Shown: one piece after another, positions 1-9,165 of the stretch
Layout of the letters: each line of letters starts with the position of its first letter
Numbering within the stretch: position 1 is the stretch's first letter
NCBI GenBank assembly: GCA_030523645.1
Contig: JAUNIB010000002.1
Location: 1 to 64,000 of the forward strand
Direction of reading: 5' to 3'
Length of the DNA: 64,000 nt
Origin: Selenomonadaceae bacterium
Lineage (GTDB): Bacteria; Bacillota; Negativicutes; Selenomonadales; Selenomonadaceae
Made by a program: the position numbers and the translations under genes
Notes under the pieces: model-generated
Seen by the model: the letters and a program-made list of their open reading frames with translations, nothing else
Told to the model about the DNA's origin: nothing
Databases searched by the model: none

Positions 1-70
1 AAATCCTGTGCGATGGAGAGCCATTTGGCTCATTTAATCGAATTAATTTGTTTTGACGAGTTAAAGATAA

Positions 71-146
<76 letters not shown>

Positions 147-220
147 ATCTCTGCTTCTTTACTCGCTCGCACATCTGGCTTGAATCATCTTTCGTGTGAA
201 AAAGTGATTCATGTTTGCTG

Positions 221-242
221 CATTGTTCAGTTTTCAGAGAAC
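221..242 (-). other. rRNA-leader-like element upstream of tRNA-Gly
   Basis: Read on the minus strand this is TTCTCTGAAAACTGAACAAT, closely resembling the 'CTTTGAAAACTGAACAA' sequence found in leaders and spacers of Bacillota rRNA operons. It lies between the promoter at 296-324 and the tRNA-Gly. That suggests a stable-RNA transcript with the same processing or antitermination signals, possibly continuing past the left edge of the window. The match is by eye. Confidence 0.5.
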
Positions 243-295
243 ACCTGACTCTTTCGAGCCGTTCGTTTGACTCGCTTTCGTGAGTCAGCTTGCAT

Positions 296-324
296 ATAAT
301 AACCCACTATTGAGTTTTTGTCAA
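296..324 (-). promoter_or_regulatory. Sigma-A promoter for tRNA-Gly
   Basis: On the minus strand there is a perfect -35 TTGACA (319-324), a 17-base spacer and a -10 TATTAT (296-301). It faces the tRNA-Gly gene and leaves a leader of about 140 bases. The strength fits a stable-RNA promoter. Confidence 0.75.
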
Positions 325-363
325 CATGTTTTTTGTATTTTTTATAAAAATCTTGAAATTCCT

Positions 364-1737
364 TTATTCATCACCCATCTCAAGGTTTGAGAATTTGGTG
401 AATTCCTTGTTGAAGAACAGGGACACCGTATCGACAGGGCCGTTGCGGTGCTTCGCTATTATGATGTCGGTTATGTTCTTGCGCTCGGTTTCCTTGTCGT
501 AGTAGTCGTCACGATAAAGGAACATTACGATATCGGCATCCTGCTCCAAAGCGCCTGATTCACGCAGGTCACTAAGCATAGGAATCTTCTTAGTTCTTGC
601 TTCAACACCGCGGGACAGCTGGGAAAGAGCAATGACCGGAACATGAAGCTCGCGGGCCAGCGCCTTCAGTGAACGGGAAATCTCACTTATTTCCTGCTGG
701 CGGTTGTCGCTGTTTTTGGACGGTCTGCCCTGCATGAGCTGCAGGTAGTCGATTATTATCAGAGAAAGACCGTGCTCTGCCTTCAGTCTGCGGGCTTTGC
801 TCCGCAGCTCCATGACAGTTATGCCAGGAGTTTCGTCGATGAACAGGGGGGCCGATGACAGCTTGTCCGCCGCCTGCAGCAGCCTCTGCCAGTCCTCATC
901 GCTGAGCTCACCGACACGCAGATGCTGGGAGTCTATATTTCCTTCGGAGCAGAGCATACGATTGACAAGCTGCTCCTTGCTCATTTCCAAAGAGAAGAAT
1001 GCAACAGGCTTCTTCTCCCGAGCCGCCACATGAGCGGCTACATTCAGCACGAAGGCGGTCTTACCCATTGACGGACGGGCCGCAATGATTACAAGGTCGG
1101 AAGGCTGCCAGCCTGCAGTAAGCCTGTCAAGGGCATTGAAACCTGAGGGTATGCCTGTAATGCCGCTGCGCTTGTTGGCTCGGCGAGCCCGCTCATCTAT
1201 CTGGTCAAAGGTGGACATGAGAACTTCGTGAATAGGCGTAAATGCCCCTTTGTTCTCATTCATGGAAACGGACAAAATCTTCTTCTCCGCCTCGTCCATT
1301 ATCTCGTCCACATTGCCGGCGTCTTCGTAGGCGGTACCTTCAATCTCCGCCGCCGCATTAATCAGATGGCGAAGAAGAGACTTTTCCCTGACGATATTCG
1401 CATAGTACTGTACATTGGCTGCCGACGGAACAGCATCGGCAAGGGAGGTGATATAGGCAATGCCTCCTGCCCGCTCCAGCTCGTCCCGCTTGCGCAGCTC
1501 CTCGACGACTGTTACCATGTCGACGCCTTCGGTATTATCCTCAATGTCGAAATGACCAAGCCGCCGCTTGTCAAACAGCACCATCATGGCATTAAAAACA
1601 AGCCGATGGGCTTCACGATAGAAGTCCTCAGCCGAAATAAGCTCTGCCACCTTGGCAATAGCCTCGTCATTTATGAGCATAGAGCCGAGAACTGCCTTCT
1701 CTGCCTCTATGTTTTGGGGCATACTGCGATCAGCCAT
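364..1737 (-). CDS. dnaB: Replicative DNA helicase DnaB
   Basis: Hexameric 5'-3' helicase that unwinds DNA ahead of the replisome. The 457-residue length is normal. The N-terminal domain begins with the typical MPQNIEAEKAVLGSML; the RecA-like C-terminal domain has Walker A ARPSMGKTAF, Walker B-like LIIIDYLQLMQG, and the conserved DLRESGALEQDADI segment. The ATG is preceded by GGAGGG. It is the last gene of a minus-strand cluster DUF2232-gdpP-rplI-lonC-RHH-dnaB. In many Bacillota rplI and dnaB are neighbours, so the context supports the call. No intein or truncation is seen. Confidence 0.97.
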   Translation of the reverse strand: MADRSMPQNIEAEKAVLGSMLINDEAIAKVAELISAEDFYREAHRLVFNAMMVLFDKRRLGHFDIEDNTEGVDMVTVVEELRKRDELERAGGIAYITSLADAVPSAANVQYYANIVREKSLLRHLINAAAEIEGTAYEDAGNVDEIMDEAEKKILSVSMNENKGAFTPIHEVLMSTFDQIDERARRANKRSGITGIPSGFNALDRLTAGWQPSDLVIIAARPSMGKTAFVLNVAAHVAAREKKPVAFFSLEMSKEQLVNRMLCSEGNIDSQHLRVGELSDEDWQRLLQAADKLSSAPLFIDETPGITVMELRSKARRLKAEHGLSLIIIDYLQLMQGRPSKNSDNRQQEISEISRSLKALARELHVPVIALSQLSRGVEARTKKIPMLSDLRESGALEQDADIVMFLYRDDYYDKETERKNITDIIIAKHRNGPVDTVSLFFNKEFTKFSNLEMGDE

Positions 1738-1765
1738 AACAATTCCACCCTCCGGCTATATGTCA

Positions 1766-1969
1766 TCACTTAAACAGGCTAAGCTGCTGCGGGCCAAGCT
1801 CCACATCAATGCGCCCGTTCTTACTTTCATAGTCGGCGATGTACTCCGCTATAGCCACTTCCAGTTCCCGGTTCAAAGAACGGCGATGTGCCTCCGCAAT
1901 CAGACGCATTTTTTCCTTTTGTTCATCCGACCAACGCAAGGTCGAGGCTGTTCCTGTTTTACGAGCCAT
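1766..1969 (-). CDS. Small ribbon-helix-helix-like protein
   Basis: 67 residues. A short basic N-terminus precedes LRWSDEQKEKMRLIAEAHRR, SLNRELEVAIAEYI and an acidic tail ending QQLSLFK. A strand followed by two amphipathic helices, with RSLNREL at the turn, fits Arc/CopG-type ribbon-helix-helix DNA-binding proteins. No toxin partner is adjacent. The gene sits between lonC and dnaB in the same orientation with short gaps, so it is probably co-transcribed. A transcriptional role is inferred from the fold only; target and function are unknown. Confidence 0.6.
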   Translation of the reverse strand: MARKTGTASTLRWSDEQKEKMRLIAEAHRRSLNRELEVAIAEYIADYESKNGRIDVELGPQQLSLFK

Positions 1970-2020
1970 ACCATCACCATCCGATATTGGAAATAGGGAG
2001 AAATCTGATGTTTCTCCCGT

Positions 2021-3994
2021 TTATTCTTCCGTTTCTTTATTTTCCTGCTCTTCAAAAATGAGAGCAAAAGCTTCCTCCGCGGTCTTTACCGGGTGTATGT
2101 CCATGCCCAGATGACCGAGGGGGATATCACTGCGGTTTTCCCAGGGAATCACCATAGTCTTCATCCCTGCCTGCGCCGCACCATAGGCCTTTTCCGGCAC
2201 GCCGCCTACTGGGCGGACATTGCCGTTAAGGGCAATTTCACCGGTAACTGCCACATTCTGCCGGATTTTCCGGCCGGTGACAGCCGAAACCAGTGCCGAC
2301 AGAATCGCCGTACCGGCAGAGGGGCCATCTATATTGCCGCCGCCGATTACATTGATGTGGACATCGAAATCCGCCAAATCCTGACCGGTAATGCTCCGCA
2401 GTACGCTGGCAGCATTAAAGACAGAGTCTTTCGCCATGGAGCCGGCAGTTTCGTTGAACCGTACCGTCCCCTTGCCCTTCTCCCGGGCAGGGAAAGCAAC
2501 CGCCTCAATCTCAATGACGGAGCCGAGGAAGCCGGATACGCCAAGTCCGAATATATGACCCTGCATTGCTGTGTCAGAAGCCTTCTTCGTAACATACTGA
2601 TAAAGGCGGCTTACTCTGGCCACCTCGCGGATGTCATCAAGCAGAATGACAACATTCTCTGCCGGCTCATCATCAGAAAGACGGCTGACAGCCAGACTGT
2701 AGGCATCAGCCAGAATACCGACAGCCTTTCGGCCCTCTACGGTGTATTCGCTGATAAGCTCTGCCGCTTCCCTGCTCAGGACAGCAGACAGCTTCTCCGC
2801 CGCCTTCAGCAGCAGCTCCACAATCTGAGCCGGAGTCAGAGGCTCAAAATATATCGCCGCACAGCGGGAACGCAGGGCAGGATTCACATGAGATGCATCT
2901 CTGGTGGTAGCACCAATCAGCACAAAGTCCGCCGGCGCGCCTTCCTCAAACAGCTTTCTTATGTAGGGAGGCACCTTTTCATCCGTCGGGTCGAAATAGG
3001 CAGACTCAAAATAAGCCCGCTTGTCCTCCAGCACCTTCAGCAGCTTGTTCTGCAGCAGCTCGTCCATTTCGCCGATTTCATCGATGAACAGGACGCCGCC
3101 GTGGGCATCTGTGACAAGACCCGGCTTCGGCTCCGGCACTCCGTTGTCAGCCAAGTCGCGCCGCGCACCCTGATAAATAGGGTCATGAACAGAACCCAGC
3201 AAGGGATTCGTCATATCCCGCGGGTCCCAGCGCAGAGTCGTACCGTCCGTCTCTATAAAAGGTGCTTCCGGGGCAAATGGTGCATGAGACACCTTTTTCG
3301 CCGCTTCCAGCACCAGTCTTGCCGCAGTAGTCTTGCCGATACCCGGCGGGCCGTAGAGAATGAGATGCTGCGGATAGGGAGAAGACAGCTTGGCCAGCAA
3401 TGCCTTTACCGCAGCCTCCTGTCCTACTATCTCCTCCAGAGACTTCGGGCGAAGAATTTCCAGCACCGACTGGGTAAGGGAAATCTTCTCCAGTGCCTCC
3501 AGCTTTTCCCGCTTCTTGGCCGCCTGGGGAGACTCCACTCCCCCCTTCTCCTCGTCAAGTACCTGCTTGCGGAGGTCCTTCACATAGTCGTTGTGATTTT
3601 CCTCCAGCTTCTTCTCAATCTGCTGCTCAATCTTGTCCTCCATAGTCCGGCGGGCAATCTGATCGGCTATATGCTCTGAGAGTATCGTCAGGATTTCCGG
3701 TATTTCTTTATCCGAGGGTACATGGTCAATAGTCGGGTCCGCTTCAACAAGCCGCTCCAGCGCCAGTACGCGTTCACCGCGCTTTTCTGAGCGCAGCAGT
3801 GCCATTGCGTCGAGCTTTCCCGCCTTGATTACAATCTGGTCTGCCCCCCATTCCTCCGTCAGCAGATTGAAAATAGTTTCAATCTCCCTGTCCAGAGGGT
3901 CCTGCGGGGGCTTTTTTGCGTTTACATCACTGCCGGGTACAACGCCTTTATTCTTTTCTGTTTTCTTATGGCGAAAAAAGTCAAAAAAGCCCAT
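2021..3994 (-). CDS. lonC: Lon-family ATP-dependent protease, LonC type
   Basis: 657-residue AAA+ serine protease. After a helical, charged N-terminal region (about 1-170) comes the AAA+ domain with Walker A LYGPPGIGKTTAA and Walker B GGVLFIDEIGEMDE. The C-terminal Lon protease domain has the Ser-Lys dyad: S559 in GNIDGPSAGTA and K602 in GGVPEKAYGA, 43 residues apart as in classical Lon. It lacks the long Lon N-terminal substrate domain, as is typical of the LonB/LonC families. The position between rplI and dnaB also favours LonC. Substrates are unknown. Confidence 0.9.
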   Translation of the reverse strand: MGFFDFFRHKKTEKNKGVVPGSDVNAKKPPQDPLDREIETIFNLLTEEWGADQIVIKAGKLDAMALLRSEKRGERVLALERLVEADPTIDHVPSDKEIPEILTILSEHIADQIARRTMEDKIEQQIEKKLEENHNDYVKDLRKQVLDEEKGGVESPQAAKKREKLEALEKISLTQSVLEILRPKSLEEIVGQEAAVKALLAKLSSPYPQHLILYGPPGIGKTTAARLVLEAAKKVSHAPFAPEAPFIETDGTTLRWDPRDMTNPLLGSVHDPIYQGARRDLADNGVPEPKPGLVTDAHGGVLFIDEIGEMDELLQNKLLKVLEDKRAYFESAYFDPTDEKVPPYIRKLFEEGAPADFVLIGATTRDASHVNPALRSRCAAIYFEPLTPAQIVELLLKAAEKLSAVLSREAAELISEYTVEGRKAVGILADAYSLAVSRLSDDEPAENVVILLDDIREVARVSRLYQYVTKKASDTAMQGHIFGLGVSGFLGSVIEIEAVAFPAREKGKGTVRFNETAGSMAKDSVFNAASVLRSITGQDLADFDVHINVIGGGNIDGPSAGTAILSALVSAVTGRKIRQNVAVTGEIALNGNVRPVGGVPEKAYGAAQAGMKTMVIPWENRSDIPLGHLGMDIHPVKTAEEAFALIFEEQENKETEE

Positions 3995-4022
3995 CTGCCA
4001 TTAAATATCCTTCCAAAAACGG

Positions 4023-4466
4023 TCAGCCTTCGACTACAGTGACCTTAATCTGAGCGGTAGTCTCAGCGTGTACCTTAATAGTTGCCGTGTATTCGCCTAC
4101 GCCGGTAACTTCTCTGTCCAGAGAAACCTTACGCTTGTCAACTTCGATGCCGTCCTTGGCCAGAGCCTGAGCAACATCCTTACCGGTTACGGAGCCGAAG
4201 AGCTTGCCGCCTTCACCGATCTTTACCTTTAGGGTAACAGCTACCTTTGCAAGCTGAGCTGCCAGCAGCTTTGCTTCATCGGCCTCCATTGCCTTCTTGC
4301 GGGCGGCAGAGCCGGCCTTGGCCTTTGCAACATTCAGATTGGACTCGGTGCCAAGAACAGCCAGCTTCTTCGGAAGCAGGAAATTGCGGCCGTAGCCTTC
4401 GGAAACCTCTACTACATCGCCCTTCTTGCCGAGACCCTTTACATCCTGATTAAGTATAACCTTCAT
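4023..4466 (-). CDS. rplI: 50S ribosomal protein bL9
   Basis: Structural protein of the large ribosomal subunit. The N-terminal KOW-like part MKVILNQDVKGLGKKGDVV and the segment GYGRNFLLPKKLA are diagnostic; a connecting helix and C-terminal domain follow (147 residues). An upstream in-frame ATG would add MRRMVK, but the homologous start is MKVILNQ and GAGGAG lies about ten bases before it, inside the end of gdpP. Only one base separates the gdpP stop from this ATG, so translation is probably coupled. Confidence 0.97.
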   Translation of the reverse strand: MKVILNQDVKGLGKKGDVVEVSEGYGRNFLLPKKLAVLGTESNLNVAKAKAGSAARKKAMEADEAKLLAAQLAKVAVTLKVKIGEGGKLFGSVTGKDVAQALAKDGIEVDKRKVSLDREVTGVGEYTATIKVHAETTAQIKVTVVEG

Positions 4467-4467
4467 T

Positions 4468-6450
4468 TTAACCATTCTCCTCAATATATTTTTTACAAAC
4501 CATTATTAGCTTTTCTTCTATATCGTTGATGTCCACGCCTTTGAGCTGAGCTCCGGCCACATTCTGATGTCCGCCGCCGCCAAACTCCTCCATGATGACC
4601 TGAACATTAAGATTACCGGTAGAACGGGCTGAGATACCTACCCCATCCTTTCCAATCTGGAAAAGAACCATGCTCATTCTGACATTTTCAATCCGCAGCA
4701 TAGAGTCAGCCACCTGTGCGGCAATGATGGAGGAATTATTCCCCCCATCCGGACAGGTAGTGATAATGAGTCCGCCATCGTACATCTTGGCGGCTGCCTT
4801 TGCCTTGGCAATGGTGATATTCGTCTCGTAGTCGGTACTGAACAGACGACGGACAATAACCGGATCGGCACCGCCGCGCCGCAGGTAAGCCGCCGCCTCA
4901 AAGGTACGGACACCGGTCTGGACGGCAAAGTTCTTTGTATCAACCACAATACCGGCATAGAGCGCAGTCGCCTCGTATCTGCCCAGGGAAAGGGAATCGT
5001 CAAAGTACATCAGCAGCTCTGTCACCAGCTCACTGGCGGAGGAAGCCGACGGCTCCAGATAGATAAGGGTTGGCTTCTCTATGCTGTTTTCGCTCTTTCG
5101 GTGATGGTCTATTACCACCACATCAGAGACGCGGGTCAGCAGAGAGGGAGCTGCCGTCAGGTGCGGAATATGCGTATCGACGACTACCAGCAGAGGATTG
5201 CTGCCAATACCCTGCGGCAAGTCGCGCTCACTGACAAGTATTCCCTTGAAGGCTTCCTTCTCCTTTGCCATATCAACAAACTTGTCAATACCGCTGTTGA
5301 TTTCCGACAGCACAATATGAACAGGTCTGCCCAGCTTGACAGCCATCTTGGCAACGCCCATCGCTGCGCCGATTGCATCAAAGTCCTCATTGCGGTGACC
5401 CATGATAAGGACTTCGTCCGAGGCCTCCATAAGCTCTCTGAGTGCATGAGCAACAACCCTTGAACGGACGCGGGTATGCTTCTCTACTGCCTTCGCCTTG
5501 CCGCCGAAGAACTGAGTCTTGCCATTGATAAATACGGCTACCTGATCGCCGCCCCGACCGAGAGCCAGGTCAAGCAGATTCTGTGCCTGAACGCCGAGGT
5601 TTGCCGTATTGTCTGTATCGGCACAGGAAATACCGATGGAGAGAGTGACAGGTATCTTGTTGGCACCTTTGATGAGGCGGACATTATCAAGGACTTCGAA
5701 TTTATTCTCGATTGCCTTGTCCAGCTCCCGCCGCTCCATAATGGCCACATAGCTCTCGTCGCTGATACGGCGGATATAGCAGCCGAGATAGCGGGACCAC
5801 TCATCCAGCACCTTGTTGATGGAGAACAGCAGCGCAGTCCGCTCGGTCTCGCTCAGACCCTGGAAAATCTCATCGGCGTTATCTACCTGTATATAGCAGA
5901 TAACAGCCCGGGACGCCGCATAGTCACGCCGCATCCTTTCGGTCTCTGTTACTTCGCTGACATAGTAGGCCATGAGACAGTCGGCACCGCCCTCGGTAAC
6001 AATCGGGCGATATACAGCCTTGTACCAGCGGTCGCCCACTGCAAAGACGCTCTCTCCTTCGCTGCCCCACGGAGCGGTAGGAAGCTCCGGCCAAAAATCG
6101 CCTATCTGCTCACCGGGCTCGACCTTGCGGCCAAGGAAAGCCTCCCCGAAAATCGCCCGGTTTGACCACTCCACCCTGCCGGTTGAGTTTATCAGAAGGA
6201 TTGCCTGCGGCAGCTCCTCTATAGCATAATTTGTCAGATTGTTTACATTGCTTATAACATCGCGGAAATACCGCTTTATCTTTCTGTCACGGTCCTTGCA
6301 GCGGTCGATGGCAAAGAGCAGCATGACGAGCCACAGAAGCCCTGCCCCCAAACCAAGAAATACATTGTAGATAAAAATTGTGCCTGCGAGAGCTGCGGTC
6401 ACGATAAGAAACAGTATTGCATCTATGACAGCAGACAGGTTTCTCGGCAT
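4468..6450 (-). CDS. gdpP: GdpP/YybT-type cyclic-di-AMP phosphodiesterase
   Basis: 660-residue membrane protein that hydrolyses c-di-AMP, a signal controlling potassium and cell-wall homeostasis. Two N-terminal transmembrane helices (about 8-50) are followed by a PAS-like domain (about 75-170), a degenerate GGDEF domain (about 175-305; no GGDEF signature) and a DHH-DHHA1 module. DHH-domain motifs seen are GHRNEDFDAIG, VVVDTH and VVIDHHRKSE; DHHA1 has EEFGGGGHQNVAGAQ. Length and architecture match the family, and the gdpP-rplI order is common in Bacillota. Confidence 0.94.
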   Translation of the reverse strand: MPRNLSAVIDAILFLIVTAALAGTIFIYNVFLGLGAGLLWLVMLLFAIDRCKDRDRKIKRYFRDVISNVNNLTNYAIEELPQAILLINSTGRVEWSNRAIFGEAFLGRKVEPGEQIGDFWPELPTAPWGSEGESVFAVGDRWYKAVYRPIVTEGGADCLMAYYVSEVTETERMRRDYAASRAVICYIQVDNADEIFQGLSETERTALLFSINKVLDEWSRYLGCYIRRISDESYVAIMERRELDKAIENKFEVLDNVRLIKGANKIPVTLSIGISCADTDNTANLGVQAQNLLDLALGRGGDQVAVFINGKTQFFGGKAKAVEKHTRVRSRVVAHALRELMEASDEVLIMGHRNEDFDAIGAAMGVAKMAVKLGRPVHIVLSEINSGIDKFVDMAKEKEAFKGILVSERDLPQGIGSNPLLVVVDTHIPHLTAAPSLLTRVSDVVVIDHHRKSENSIEKPTLIYLEPSASSASELVTELLMYFDDSLSLGRYEATALYAGIVVDTKNFAVQTGVRTFEAAAYLRRGGADPVIVRRLFSTDYETNITIAKAKAAAKMYDGGLIITTCPDGGNNSSIIAAQVADSMLRIENVRMSMVLFQIGKDGVGISARSTGNLNVQVIMEEFGGGGHQNVAGAQLKGVDINDIEEKLIMVCKKYIEENG

Positions 6451-6486
6451 AGAGGATCACCTCTTTCTCAAATCAGTAACTACAAC

Positions 6487-7440
6487 TCACTTTTGCCAGC
6501 CCATCCGGCGGCGATAATCGAATACCGTATCAAACAGTCCGGTAAAGACAATAAGCTGTGTGCCGATACCGCTGAGTACCAGCAGAATCATTACGATATT
6601 TGACATCAGTGACGGCCACTTGTAGTGAGATACCGCGGCCTGATAGACAGATACACCCTGCACAAGACCGGCCACTGTTCCGGCCATGTTCATATTGACG
6701 GCTATCTTGTAGAGAAGCGGAATATCATGGGCATCGCCCCAGTACATTCCCAAAATGCTGAAGGCATAAAGGTACGCGAAGAAGGAAGGAAGTCGCCACT
6801 CGGTAAAGGCCGGGAACACGGGAACAGTCTCACCGAACCGACGAAGCATAATACCGCCGGCCCAGAAATTCAGAGCCGTATCGAGAATACCCATAATCAG
6901 GACGACCATCGGCAGCAGCAGAGAAATCATCCGCATATTCTCCGTGAAGTTCTGCCGGGCCTGCTCAATCTGCTCCGGGCTCATGCCCATAGACTGATAC
7001 ATCGCCACCGACTGCTCAAACTGCTGCGGCATAAGCTCAAGCTGTCCGGAGAAAGGCTCGATACCGGTAATAAGGAATACGATGTACAGGCCAAGACCCT
7101 TGGCGATGATAGACGCCACAGTAGCCGTAGAAAAAATCTTCACGCCTGACCAATGACGGCGATAGCCGATTCCCAGCGCCAAGCCGGTAGGAGCAAAGGA
7201 AACAGCCAGACGCAGCGAAGCCAAAGGCTCCACCAGTGCTGCCGTCACCACGATGGCTGTTGCTACAGACATCAGCGCCCACTTGAGACCGTGACGCACC
7301 AAAAGCAGAATCATAGGCAGCGGCCAAAGCAGAACTGCCAGTATACCAACGAGAGGAACATACATGGCTATGATGGCCATAACTACCGTTATGCCTGCCA
7401 GTATACCGCTCTCTGTCAACGACGATACTCTTGTCGCCAT
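6487..7440 (-). CDS. DUF2232 / YybS-family membrane protein
   Basis: About 317 residues with many hydrophobic helices, ending with a short basic cytoplasmic tail (DYRRRMGWQK). The family commonly precedes gdpP (yybS-yybT in Bacillus), as here. The start is the ATG of MATRVSSLTESG; a GTG four codons earlier overlaps the ribosome binding site GGAGG. Biochemical function is unknown, although the fold resembles S-components of ECF-type transporters. The promoter must lie in the 200-base gap shared with the divergent clpX-like gene. Confidence 0.8.
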   Translation of the reverse strand: MATRVSSLTESGILAGITVVMAIIAMYVPLVGILAVLLWPLPMILLLVRHGLKWALMSVATAIVVTAALVEPLASLRLAVSFAPTGLALGIGYRRHWSGVKIFSTATVASIIAKGLGLYIVFLITGIEPFSGQLELMPQQFEQSVAMYQSMGMSPEQIEQARQNFTENMRMISLLLPMVVLIMGILDTALNFWAGGIMLRRFGETVPVFPAFTEWRLPSFFAYLYAFSILGMYWGDAHDIPLLYKIAVNMNMAGTVAGLVQGVSVYQAAVSHYKWPSLMSNIVMILLVLSGIGTQLIVFTGLFDTVFDYRRRMGWQK

Positions 7441-7559
7441 AAAAACCTCCACACATATAAAATTACCATAAGGGCACAGTTACTCATAATGTATCATGGT
7501 ATTATACCACACCAGTAACAATAAAACAAATTCGTCCCCGTCGCCAAAAAAACCTTGCA

Positions 7560-7588
7560 TTGCAACATTAATTCATAGATAATATATT
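7560..7588 (+). promoter_or_regulatory. Putative promoter of the clpX-like gene
   Basis: TTGCAA (7560-7565), a 17-base spacer and TATATT (7583-7588) lie about 50 bases before the ATG at 7641, which is preceded by AGAGG. This is a plausible but imperfect sigma-A promoter. Confidence 0.45.
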
Positions 7589-7640
7589 AGTTATATTCTC
7601 GAATCCTTCATTAATAATATAGAAATACAGAGGTAAATAC

Positions 7641-9026
7641 ATGGCAAAGAATACCGAGAAGCAAGTCTGCAGTATGTGCCGACGCATAATTACTATCCGT
7701 TCCCAATACGATATGCCTATCTACAGTCCCCAGACCGGCATCGGCATCTGCCGCGACTGCATAGAGCAGACCTACGACGCAATCCAGGCTGCCGCCCCCA
7801 GAGAGTCCGCTAAGCCAAAGAAAAAGAAATCTACCGGCATACCTCTCGGTGAAATCATCGCCAAGCACAAGCCGCATGTCATCAAGGAATACCTTGATAA
7901 GTACATCATCAAGCAGGAGATGGCCAAGAAAACTCTCTCCGTTGCTCTCTACAATCACTACAAGCGGATGAAGTACGATGCCACCCGTCTGGATGACAGC
8001 CCGGTCATCGACAAGTCCAATGTCATCATGATTGGCCCCTCCGGCTGCGGCAAGACCGCCATCCTCCAGACGCTGGCCAAGCTCCTTGATGTGCCGTTTG
8101 CCATCACCGACACCTCCAGCCTCACCGAGGCCGGCTATGTAGGCAACGATGTCGAGGTAGCCGTCCGCAATCTATACTACGCTGCCGGTCAGGACATTGA
8201 GAAGACCGAGCATGGCATCATCTATCTTGACGAGTTCGACAAGATTGCCCGCAAGTCCGGCGAGAATAATTCCATCACTGCCGACCCGGGTCATGAAGGT
8301 GTCCAGCAGTCTCTGCTGAAAATGCTGGAAGGCTCCGATGTAGAGTTCACGGCGCACGGCCAGCGCAAGCACCCGGAGGCTCCCACCATCAAGGTCAACA
8401 CCACCCACATCCTCTTTATAGTAGGCGGTGCCTTCGTCGGTCTTGATCAGGTCATTGAGAAGCGGCTGAAGAAGAACAGCTCCGGTATTGGCTTCGGTGC
8501 AGAGGTCACAGGTGAGTCTGACCGTCCTTCTTCCGATGACCTTCTCCGCCAGGTAACGCCGGAGGACCTTGTGAAGTACGGCATCATTCCGGAAATCATC
8601 GGCCGCCTTCCCATCATCTGCACCCTTGAAACTCTTGACGAGGACTCTCTCCTCACCATTCTCACCGAGCCGGTGAACGCTCCCATCCGCCAGTACAAGG
8701 AGCTGCTGAAGCTGGACAATGTAGAGCTGGACTTCACCGTGGATGCTCTCCGGGAAATCGCCAAACGGGCCATCGCCCGCAAGACCGGCGCCCGCAGCCT
8801 CAAGGGCATTCTGGAAGAAATCATGCTGGACATCATGTATGATATCCCCAAGGACGAGCGCCATCGCAAGGTGACAATCACCGTAGGCTGTGTAAAGAAC
8901 GGCGATGCTCCCCTGGTCGATATTCTGCCTGAGGCTCCGAAGGCTGTCACCATGCCGGAGGATAATGCCGGCAAGGCAAAAGACAATGAGCTGGACAGCG
9001 ACTCCTCAGGCTACATTTTCCACTAA
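7641..9026 (+). CDS. ClpX-like AAA+ unfoldase (probable paralog)
   Basis: 461 residues with ClpX architecture. The N-terminal zinc-binding domain has CSMC and CRDC pairs (about residues 11-42). The AAA+ core shows Walker A GPSGCGKTAIL, Walker B IIYLDEFDKIA, the pore-loop GYVG in TEAGYVGNDVE, RKH in GQRKHPEAP, the ClpP-contacting IGF in SGIGFGAEV, and sensor-2 GARSLKGILEE. Several normally invariant positions differ (GCGKTAI for GSGKTLL; GND for GED), and no clpP or tig is adjacent, so this is probably a second ClpX rather than the housekeeping copy. Retention of IGF suggests it still docks to ClpP. It is one of only two plus-strand genes in the window. Confidence 0.85.
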   Translation: MAKNTEKQVCSMCRRIITIRSQYDMPIYSPQTGIGICRDCIEQTYDAIQAAAPRESAKPKKKKSTGIPLGEIIAKHKPHVIKEYLDKYIIKQEMAKKTLSVALYNHYKRMKYDATRLDDSPVIDKSNVIMIGPSGCGKTAILQTLAKLLDVPFAITDTSSLTEAGYVGNDVEVAVRNLYYAAGQDIEKTEHGIIYLDEFDKIARKSGENNSITADPGHEGVQQSLLKMLEGSDVEFTAHGQRKHPEAPTIKVNTTHILFIVGGAFVGLDQVIEKRLKKNSSGIGFGAEVTGESDRPSSDDLLRQVTPEDLVKYGIIPEIIGRLPIICTLETLDEDSLLTILTEPVNAPIRQYKELLKLDNVELDFTVDALREIAKRAIARKTGARSLKGILEEIMLDIMYDIPKDERHRKVTITVGCVKNGDAPLVDILPEAPKAVTMPEDNAGKAKDNELDSDSSGYIFH

Positions 9027-9042
9027 TTCATAATAGTCTCAT

Positions 9043-9087
9043 ATGCCCCTCAGGCGGCTACGCCGCCAGCTCCCCTAGAGGGGAGCC
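9043..9087. repeat. Dispersed intergenic repeat, copy A
   Basis: CCCCTCAGGCGGCTACGCCG followed by CCAGCTCCCCTAGAGGGGAG. Two small palindromes (GGCGGCTACGCCGCC and CTCCCCTAGAGGGGAG) form back-to-back hairpins. The same design recurs at 31219 and 47005. It lies after the clpX-like gene, before the terminator. Confidence 0.6.
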
Positions 9088-9110
9088 TAATAAAATGATT
9101 ATAAGTACAC

Positions 9111-9154
9111 AAAAAGAGCATCTCGCACCGTTACGGTTCGAGATGCTCTTTTTT
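9111..9154. terminator. Bidirectional terminator between clpX-like gene and thrC
   Basis: A 13-bp stem AAAGAGCATCTCG / CGAGATGCTCTTT encloses a short loop, with A-rich DNA on the left and a T-run on the right. It serves the convergent clpX-like gene (+) and thrC (-). Confidence 0.85.
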
Positions 9155-9165
9155 ATTGATTAATA

